Shown: in pieces, positions 55,753-64,000 of the stretch
How the letters are laid out: every line of letters begins with the position of its first letter
Position numbering within the stretch: position 1 is the stretch's first letter
Assembly: GCA_905221605.1 (NCBI GenBank)
Contig: CAJNDS010000487.1
Location: 1-64,000, forward strand
Length of the DNA: 64,000 bases
Direction: 5' to 3'
Source: Symbiodinium natans
Lineage: Eukaryota > Sar > Dinophyceae > Suessiales > Symbiodiniaceae
Notes under the pieces: generated by a model
What the model was told of the DNA's origin: nothing
What the model saw: only the letters and a program-made list of their open reading frames with translations
Databases searched by the model: none
Made by a program: the position numbers and the translations under genes

Positions 55753-57830
55753 GGGGGAGGAAGAGGGATATCTCAACATCCCACCATGTCATGTAGAGGC
55801 CGACGCGACACTTGACAGCAGGTCCTCAATTCACTGAAACCAGTTCCTAACCCCTCAACCCGTCTTACCCGAACTCCATACACCTTAACTCTAAACCACA
55901 AGCCGAAGACCCCAAACCCTCGCACTAATTGATGACGTTCAGGCCAAGTTGCTCCACGCGCTCGGGGCCCAGGAGGGGGTGAACCCCCAACTGAGGCTTT
56001 ATATTCAGAGCTTTCTCGGGCAAAAGGGGCTCTTCTTCGGGAGACGAGGCGGGCAAATCCGCGATGCAGAGAGGACGCTGGAGCCACTCAGCTTCAATTC
56101 AGCTATCGCCATGTGTACGCAAGGTTCGCTAAACTAGGGTCCTGCTGGGGTACCTTGCATGCAGAGCGATTTACACTAGAAACGTGCGATTCAAAACTTA
56201 AAACGTCGGCCCGCAGGCCCTGCTGCAGATGGAAGTCTTCGGATTTTGAAGGGAGACTTGTACAAATGCGCTTATGCCTGGGCTAAGGAGGGTATAAGGA
56301 GGGTAGATGTTTGCCCCCTTGTTGCAAACTCAAGGCACTTCACTGTCTGGCGAGCTGCGCCGGGAGTCCCCAGAGGGAGTTTGGCAGCGGATCCTGGTGT
56401 CCCAAGTAGAGAAATGCATGACTCCTTGATGGATAGGATAAGAGGTGGAAGCTGTTGGGAACGTTGAGTATTGTAGGGCTTTGGAAGGACTCCGTGCGTT
56501 CTTCCCGGTCCGCTGATCTAGTGTCTGGGTTGGTGCACAGGGTTGTCTCATTAAGTCATTTGAGTGATCTCGAACTAAGATCTGGGGACGCCATAAGAGT
56601 GCAGCGGGCAAGAAATCTCGGCTCACATCGGTCTGAGCCGCATCTTTGCACACCGCATGTTGCTGAATATACTGAGGTCGCCGCTGCGAGCTTGAAAAGA
56701 GGATGCCATTGATCCCCTTCATTCCTGCAATGACCTCTGAATGATCTCGGAACCCTGAGAAAAAAAAACCGGGGAGCCCTTTCATAACCAATCCCGTAAC
56801 AAGAGTAGGGAGAGCACAGAGAAAGAGGCGAGAAAAGATGGATGGTTCCCCCTCCCCCTTCCTCCCTCTGCCCTGTGCCCTGTGCTTGTGTGCACCTCTC
56901 TCGGTGCATCCCCCGAGGCCTGAGATCCATGCCAGCCTTGCAGCGCTGTCCAACCCGAAGGCAAGCTCATGCAAGCTCTCTTTCCTAGACTCTGTTAAAG
57001 AGTACCGTGGGGCTTGTACTTTACGAAACAGTCTCAAGGCGTGGCATCTATGGACATCCATCGACCCTACATTCCTTTTGACCCAAACCCACCTTTCTAC
57101 AAGTACTTTCTTGCTGCATGTGCTGACGAGCGGCCCACTGAGTGGGAGTGGAGGGTTGTCAGGGTTGTCAGACGGCAGGTGAGCTGAAGTGCGGGGGTGT
57201 ATTGCGAACCCTTGAGGTCTTTAGGTTTTTTCAGGGCGCCCAAACTCCCTCCCACTCTACTCAAGGCCTGAAGCCCTTCAGTGCTCAACCCGAAACCCTA
57301 AACCCTGAACTGCCCTGAGCCGCAAAACCCCCAAACCCCAAACTGTCCTAAGCCCCAAACTACCCTGAACCCTAAACCCTGAACCCTAAACCCTGAACTC
57401 CCTCCTGGGCTGCAGGTCGCAGATTGGATGTCGGAGCAGCAGCGCGAGGCCCCGAAGCTGCGCCGTCACAGAACCCTGGGTTGCGGTTTTTCAGGAGCTG
57501 AAGCTAAGTTCCATTCATAAGCAGACACCCGTACGTACATACTATATATATATATATATATGCTCACCCCCCCCTCGACAGACCCCGGAAGCAAAAAAAG
57601 GGCTGAGGGCGCGACGGACAGCATAGCTGCAGACAGTAGCCAGACACGTTAACACACAATAGAGCATATTTTTTCGATTAGTACGGTTTTGTGTTCGCAA
57701 TGAAAGATGCAGACAGATGTGAGCAGGACGCATGCTGTAAGGACCTGAACAATTTGCTCGACATCGTGGATTGCTATTAATTTTAATAAGATTGCTCTTA
57801 GTTTTACTTGGGTTCCTATTAAGTTTTTTT
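55753..57830. other. no firm gene; PPR scrap and telomere-like run
   Basis: LEPLSFNSAIAMCTQGSL (about 56079-56135) is a PPR-like half motif. Degenerate CCCTAAACCCTGAA repeats lie at about 57290-57400. An AT microsatellite lies at 57540-57560. Confidence 0.4.
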
Positions 57831-58600
57831 TGGATTCATAGGCTTCGTATGAGCTCAATAGGAATCCTATTTAAATCAATAGGAACCCCATTAAAATGAA
57901 TGAGAACCCTATTGAAATTAAGACGAGTCTTTTTTGAAAACTTAGTAAGAATTTTAGTACAATTAATAAGAACCTGGTTGAAATACGTAGAAGCTCCTAT
58001 TAAAATTTCTTGCCGTCCTAAATTCAGAGGAACCATAGGAAGGCCATTCAAATGAATAGGAACCCTTTTGAATTCATAGGAATGCTATTAAAATTAATAG
58101 GAACCCTACAAAAGAATCTATGAATTCTTTTTAAGAGTAACAGGAATCCGTTTAACATGAAGATGAATCCTATTAAAGGATTAAGAGGAGCCAATAAAAT
58201 TCTATAAAAAAAAGTAATGTGGACCCTTCAAAACTTAAAACAATAAGAGTCGTACTGTTAGAATTATAATGAACCCTATTAAAACATTTAATTAATAGGA
58301 TTACTAATAAAACAAATAAGAGTTACAATAACATTGCTTCGAGTCCAATTGAAATGAATAGGGAACAGGATTTAAAAACATAATCGGAGCACTGTGGAAT
58401 CTAGTAGGAATCCTATGAACGTTATTAGGAATCCTGTCAACATGAATGAGAAACCCTGTTAAAATGAATACGAAGCCTATTCCAATTAATCAGAAGCCTT
58501 TTTAAATGAATAGGAAGCTTGTCAAAGCAAAAGGAACCCAATTAGAAATTGTATGACATCTTATGAAAATGAATAAGAAGCCTATTGAAATAAATAGGAA
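57831..58600. repeat. degenerate AATAGGAACCCTATTRAAAT repeats
   Basis: Phrases such as AATAGGAATCCTATTTAAAT and AATAGGAACCCCATTAAAAT recur every 20-40 bases with heavy divergence. AT-rich and non-coding. Same family style as 37.5-37.7 kb. Confidence 0.7.
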
Positions 58601-58604
58601 TATG

Positions 58605-59635
58605 TCAAAAATCCAGTTTCTAAAAATCCAAAAATCCAAACATCCAAACAACCACCCCAAAGGTTTGGATTTTTGGAAACTCGAGCGGGAGCCTCAAAAT
58701 CCAGAAATCGAGCAAATTCCTCGAGTTTCCAAAATTCGCAAGAATCGAGCAAATTCCTCGAGTTTCCAAAATTCCAAACATCCAAAAAAATCCGACCCAA
58801 GGTTTGGAATTTTGGAAACTCGAGGAATTTGCTCGATTTTTTTATTTTGACTCCCGCTCGAGTTTCCAAAAATCCGAAACTTGGGTTGGAGTTGTTGGAA
58901 TTTTGGAAACTCGAAGAATTTCCGCAAAATCCAAAAATCGAGCAAATTCCTCGAGTTTCCAAAATTCCAAAAATCCAAAAAAATCCACCCCAAGGTTGGG
59001 AATTTTGGAAACTCGAGGAATTTGCTCGATTTTTGGATTTTGAGGCTCCCGCTCGAGTTTCCAAAAATCCGAAACTTGGGTTGGAGTTTTTGGAATTTTG
59101 GAAACTCGAGGAATTTCCTCAAAATCCAAAAATCGAGCAAATTCCTCGAGTTTCCAAAATTCCAAAAACCCAAAAAAAACCCACCCCGAGGTTGGGAATT
59201 TTGGAAACTCGAGGAATTTGCTCGATTTTTGGATTTTGAGGCTCCCGCTCGAGTTTCCAAAAATCCAAACCTTGGGGTGGGTTTTTTTGGATTTTTGGAA
59301 TTTTGGAAACTCGAGGAATTTGCTCGATTTTTGGATTTTGAGGCTCCCGCTCGAGTTTCCAAAAATCCAAACCTTGGGGTGGGTTTTTTGGATGTTTGGA
59401 ATTTTGGAAACTCGAGGAATTTGCTCGGTTTTTGGATTTTGAGGCTCCCGCTCGAGTTTCCAAAAATCCAAACCTTGGGGTGGGTTTTTTGGAATTTTGG
59501 AATTTTGGAAACTCGAGGAATTTGCTCGGCTTTAGGATTTTGAGGCTCCCGCTCGAGTTTCCAAAAAGCGGAACCCTGGGTTGGATTTTTTGGATTTTTG
59601 GATTTTTGGAAACTCGAAGAATTTTGGAGTGGTGC
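58605..59635. repeat. palindrome-rich minisatellite with CTCGAG cores
   Basis: About 8-10 units, each about 110-140 bp, alternate GGAATTTTGGAAACTCGAGG plus AATTTGCTCG with its complement CGAGCAAATTCCTCGAGTTT. They are linked by GGATTTTGAGGCTCCCGCTC and CAAACCTTGGGGTGGGTTTT. Open frames of up to 388 codons on both strands arise because every frame of the unit is stop-poor. Confidence 0.9.
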
Positions 59636-59689
59636 TTTTCCCCCCCCCTTCCTGAACAGACCGGAAATACACTTCCGGGGTCTGTCGAG

Positions 59690-60075
59690 GGGGGGGGGGG
59701 GTGACCATATATATATATATATCTCTCTCTCTCTCTCTCTCGAACGAAGATTTCCTATTGATGTATTGCAAACAATTTCCATATACATATATACATATAT
59801 ACATATATACATATATACATATATACATATATACATATATACATATATACATATATACATATATACATATATACATATCTACATATATACATATATACAT
59901 ATATACATATATACATATATACATATATACATATATACATATATACATATATACATATATACATATATACATATATACATATATACATATAATATATACA
60001 TATATACATATATACATATGTACATATGTACATATATACACATATATATATATATACATATATATATATATGAAT
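59690..60075. repeat. poly-G, (AT)n, (CT)n and ATATACAT array
   Basis: G tract (about 59690-59701), (AT)n and (CT)n, then about 40 tandem ATATACAT octamers from 59780 to 60045. Confidence 0.95.
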
Positions 60076-60129
60076 ATACATGCATAGAGAGAAGCAGCGG
60101 GTGAAGTGTCGCAATGCCTTTCTCGGTGG

Positions 60130-60340
60130 ACCGGCTGTGGCGGGGGTTAGGGTTTGGGGCTTTGCGGTTTAGAAGTTTAGGGTTTAAGGCTTGAGGTTCT
60201 AGAGTTTAAGATTGGTTTCAAGGTTGTTCTGAAGGTTGCTCTAGGGTTGTCATTGTTTTTCGGGTCAAGAGTTTTAGGGTTTAGGGATTTAGGGTTTAGC
60301 ATTTTAGGGTGTAAGAGGTTAGGATTTGCGTGAGGGTTTG
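60130..60340. repeat. degenerate TTTAGGG-like run
   Basis: GGGTTTGGGG, TTTAGGGTTTAAGG and TTTAGGGATTTAGGGTTTAG are interspersed with unique sequence. They look like decayed telomere-type heptamers. Confidence 0.6.
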
Positions 60341-63060
60341 GGGTTGAAGGGGGGAGGGTAGTGGCACCTTGTATGCTTACAAGTGTTTTGGCTTCGGGGG
60401 GAATAAGGTAACGTTGCTTAAGCTACGGAAGTTTTGAAGGTTTTTTGGATTTAGGGCTTTGGCCTATTCATTGGCTAGTTTTTAGTGTTTAGGGTCTTTC
60501 TAAGGGCTTATGTCCAGGAGACCGAGAAGGCGTATCAGACCTTCTTGGCGAAGCGCGCGCCCCCGGAACTGGTGAGAAAGGGTGGGGGGGAGGGGAAGGT
60601 CGTGTCATGGTGAGCGCCCCCTTTAAGGGATTCTGTCTTTGGAAGGGAGCTCCAGCAGGCAGGGTAAGGTACAGAGAGCACCCCGCCTAATGGTGAGAGG
60701 AAGGATCCACGGAGCCGTCACAGAGCTGAAAGCCGAATAAGCTGCCAAACGGCTGTTCCTCTCAAGCTGCCTAAGGTGCAAAGAGCTCGACCTGGGTATT
60801 TGCCATCCCAATGAGAGGCAGGCACAAGTCACGGTGGAAAGGGCACACAGGTCCATGCCTGTGGTGTCAAAGTCCGACGTCTGTTGTGACATTGCGGCCT
60901 CGGCATGCCTCGGCCCTAACTCTCATGCTTATCTCAAGTGCAAGTCCCTTTCGCACCTTGCCAGCTCCGCTCCGGTGCCCGCAGCTCAAACGGCTCCCGG
61001 CGCTGGGATGCCTGCGCCTGGCACTCGACATTCTGTGCGACTGTCATTGGGTCAGACGGGATGTTTTCTGCGCCTTGTGCTGCGCCATGCACAGGGCATG
61101 CGATTGTGCACCAAAAGACCGCTGCAACCAACCTTTCTGCAGGGAAGAGCAGCGGCTCAGTGCATTGGAGGCTGGTCGGGTGTTCCTGCACTGGCGGTTC
61201 ACGGTTCGAACAAAAGTTCACGGGTCTGCTTAAATGCTTGCTCCAGCTTCGTTTTGATGCAGCATGTGATGTTCTTCTTGGGCACGCTTTCCCCTGCATT
61301 TGCAGCTCCATCAGCACATGACCTTCTGACAAGGGCTGCTGTGGTGAGCCCCACGAAAAGCACCGTTGTTTCCATCTGAGATCTGCCGAGGTGGCTTCGG
61401 GAGAGGAACGGCGAGTGCGTGTGGTCGGCAAGATTATTCACGAGATGGTCCTGGACATGAAAAGTATAGTCTCCAGAGCCTCCACATATTCTTTACTCAG
61501 AAATGTCCAGAAGGCACACCAAGTCGATTGTCGCAGCAGCCATGGGCACAGTAGAGTATGCTTTGTGCGGTTCAGGCGGGCTGCTGACCTGCGTATGCCA
61601 CAGAAAAGACACAGAAAAACAGTTGGGCATGATGCCTCCCATCTCTGACAGAATGGTTGTCCAGTCCACACGTCTTCTAACTCACTTTAAGTCGCTTGTC
61701 TAGATGAAGTTCAAGCTTAGTTTCGCCCACGGGCGAGCCAGGCGTCGAGGCTCCAGTGGAGCTAATGGGGGCCATGGGCGGCTACCAGCCTCAATCTGCA
61801 CCGGACCTGGACAGAACACGTTTTTCCTGAACACAGCCAGGCCAAGCCCCTACTTATAATGGCCTTGATGCCTTGCCAGCGGGGATGACAGCTGAGCGAT
61901 TCAATTCAAAGCCTGTGCAATTGCGCCCCGCGTTGCTCCTAGGTCTACATTGATGCAGACGGAGGGATCAACCACGAGGAACCGGGCTGTACTGGCTTTG
62001 GGTTGGGCCGGGAGTATGGAAAGAGAGGAATCTTCTCACACTGCTCCAGCGCACTGTTGTTTTGTGAGGCTGGGTCGTCAATTCGAACGACGAGCTTCAA
62101 TGAAACCGTCTCCACTGCTGCTCGGCCGAACATAGCTTTGATGTGTACTTGATGTGTCCAGGACTTGCCACCCAGAGTGTTTGCCCTCATCGGTGATGAC
62201 TTAGTGTTTTTGCCTTGTAGGGGGACAGGCTGAGGGTCCTCAGTGCTGCTTCCAGATGTGCTTAACAGCTTAACATGTTTATGACACCACCAACAAGGAT
62301 TTTGCGCAGTGGAACCGATCCGCGCAGAGCTGAGAGAGCACCTGTTCAGCGCCAAAAGGACTGTTCAAGCCTCGCAATCCATACCGATCCTGGGCAGTGC
62401 TTTTGATGATCGGTTCTCTCAATGCCATTCTGTGCTGGATAGCCTGCTGCACTCCAACCATGAGAAAACCAGGACGCTTGAACTAATAGTTGACTAGTAC
62501 CAACCTCCTGGACTTCTAGCAGTTTCTATGGCACGGCTTGCGGTAGCCACATCTGTGGAGCTTCTGTCTGAGGCGCTGCGCCTCATGCGACAGGACAGCT
62601 TGCCGGGTTGAATTTGCACCCAAACGCACCTGTCCTGGAGTCGTTTACAGATCTCTAGAACCAGTTCCAGAAGATGGCAGGGATTGCAGCAAGGGTCGTT
62701 CTGAAGCATCCCATGTTACCGACTCGATAGTCACCAGTGTGATGCAGGACACAGCACAGGACGCGGGGTGCAGCGGCAGTGCAGCGTTCAGAGCATTCAG
62801 GCATCTTTGATGGCAGGGGCGCAACGTGGACCCACAAGCCATCAACTCCGCAAGCCCTACAATGCAGCAACATCGAGTGCGACCATCTCGAGGAGTGCCA
62901 GATTGCAGAGTGTGGCCCCACCAGGACCAGGAGGCCACAGTTTGGGATTGTGACATCACTGGGGAGAGCGTGGTTTCAAAAGGTTCAAAGCAAGTTACAG
63001 AGTTTGAGTTTCGGAAGCCACTGTCGGCGTAAATTGCTTGTCAAGGTGTTTGGAGCACGG
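60341..63060. other. no firmly supported gene
   Basis: Moderately GC-rich frames exist (60834-61379, 62779-63078), the latter with CSNIECDHLEECQIAECG, but without a recognised domain or splice support. Confidence 0.3.
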
Positions 63061-63063
63061 AAC

Positions 63064-63104
63064 AACCCTAAACCCTAAACCCTAAACCCTAAACCCTAAA
63101 CCCC
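63064..63104. repeat. interstitial telomere-type (CCCTAAA)n
   Basis: Five perfect CCCTAAA heptamers in tandem. A degenerate copy occurs at the window end (about 63972-63998). Flanked by unique sequence on both sides, so not a chromosome end. Confidence 0.9.
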
Positions 63105-63208
63105 ATTGTGCGGTAGCGGGCGGGGCACCTGCTGGCACTGATCAGGAGAATGAGCGTGCAACGAAGCTTGACTCGACGGCAGAGGCCAGCTCGACGCTTC
63201 GGCCCTGC

Positions 63209-63314
63209 ATTAACTATATATATATATACTTATATATATTTCTATAAGTATATATTATAGTGTTATAATCCTACGACAAATATTATATATGTATATATAT
63301 ATATATATATATAT
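63209..63314. repeat. AT microsatellite cluster
   Basis: TATATATATATACTTATATA and (AT)n blocks. Confidence 0.85.
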
Positions 63315-64000
63315 TGCTCACATGATTCATCTCACTGCAGAGGCTCATGACGACGAACCTCACGAGGACCAACAGTGGGCAGGCTTACGATGCGGCGGTG
63401 GACACGGCCCCGGGCTTAGAGATTGGCCCAGTGGACCCTCTCGCCACCTCTTATGGCCTCCGCGTCATACGGTACAAAGGCAGTATAGCAATAGTCCCCT
63501 TATGGGAATTAATTGTCTTTGAATGTTGTGTGTTTCGTAAATTGTTTTGTTGGGTAAAGGGGGGAGTGCACAATCAGGTCCTGCAAGCGGGTCCTGCAAT
63601 ACAGTCCTTTACATGGAAGATTTCCAGGATTTCCCCCCCCCCCCCCCCCTGTAAAAAAAATCTCCAACTTCCCTACGAAGGGAAAACCCCAGTAGCAGAG
63701 TAGCAGAGTCGGCGGAAGAAGTGTGAGTCGGCTCTGGTGCCTTGAGCCGCAGGCCCACCGGATTGTGGAGGCCCCGCTGCCGCCTTCCATGCCTTCACAG
63801 GGTCTTCAGTCCCATGTGAACACAAAACCGAAACCCCTTGAACTGGCATAAGAAAATGGATGTCTAGGGCAGGGGGTTCCTTGAAACATCTTCCAGTTGC
63901 CCCCGCTTCAATGATTCGGGGGCGGGACCCCCTTGCTGATGTCGTGCTGGGTGCTTGGCAGTCTCTGAGCAACCCTGAACCCTAAACCCTACACCCTAAG
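63315..64000. other. possible exon, otherwise non-coding
   Basis: A frame at about 63345-63520 reads NLTRTNSGQAYDAAVDTAPG then LEIGPVDPLATSYGLRVIRY. It is plausible as an exon but unrecognised. A C tract (about 63633-63650) and poly-A follow. Confidence 0.3.

Noticed and set aside
58694-59860. 388-codon minus-strand frame and overlapping plus-strand frames of over 200 codons
   Set aside because: They run through the palindromic minisatellite; the peptide is the repeat unit translated again and again, in both strands.
59755-60114. Tyr/Ile/Met repeat proteins on both strands
   Set aside because: Translation of the ATATACAT microsatellite.
1-64000. Dinoflagellate spliced-leader gene or relict leader (CATTTTGGCTCAAG)
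   Set aside because: I did not find this sequence on reading the window; an exact search should confirm.

Overview
The window looks like nuclear DNA of a dinoflagellate, most plausibly a Symbiodiniaceae or related suessialean genome. This is inferred from gene architecture; no species marker is visible. The evidence is as follows. Every gene I can support lies on the + strand. Most introns I could place by joining recognisable protein motifs begin GC rather than GT, and nearly all end AG|G. There are pentatricopeptide (PPR) repeat exons of the type abundant in this group. Plant-type telomere heptamers (CCCTAAA) and degenerate TTTAGGG-like runs are scattered through non-coding DNA. Repeats and microsatellites dominate much of the rest.

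Layout. 1-14.3 kb: six unidirectional gene models. These are a Pro/Gln-rich protein entering from the left edge, a C5-cytosine DNA methyltransferase (2.6-4.2 kb), a large two-exon protein with a possible RNase H/transposase-like core (5.3-8.8 kb), and three unrecognised proteins with acidic, basic or coiled-coil stretches. Their exons are peppered with a strand-specific octamer, GGYCCNTC, at tens of times the chance rate. Genes after 14.3 kb lack it. This is the strongest unexplained signal here. A tandem repeat carrying copies of a small GCGCCG-YCA-CGGCGC hairpin lies at 1.4-2.3 kb.

14.6-21.6 kb: three further genes. One is a von Willebrand factor A (vWA) protein with a Cys/His module like that of very-large-GTPase-like proteins. 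One is a PARP catalytic-domain protein with a C-terminal WWE domain. One is a DUF1810 protein. The PARP-WWE and DUF1810 models join into open frames across inferred introns. PARP makes ADP-ribose modifications and WWE domains bind ADP-ribose chains, so the group may serve NAD/ADP-ribose signalling, but only proximity supports this.

23-44.4 kb: motif-bearing pieces of a pepsin-family aspartic protease appear in the correct order on the same strand but are spread over about 21 kb. Between them lie PPR exon-like pieces (28.6-34.8 kb) and a satellite complex (35.3-42.5 kb). The satellite complex contains roughly 0.87-kb degenerate duplications, a ~56-bp satellite with mixed variants, a 39-bp array built on a 22-bp perfect palindrome, and a 9-bp TTAATTGAA-type array.

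44.4-64 kb: mostly degenerate sequence with isolated PPR-like scraps, hairpin elements resembling MITEs, minisatellites (47 and 58.6-59.6 kb), an ATATACAT array and telomere-like tracts. No tRNA, rRNA, CRISPR or spliced-leader gene was recognised. Exon boundaries are inferred by eye from motif continuity and splice-like dinucleotides and need transcript data.
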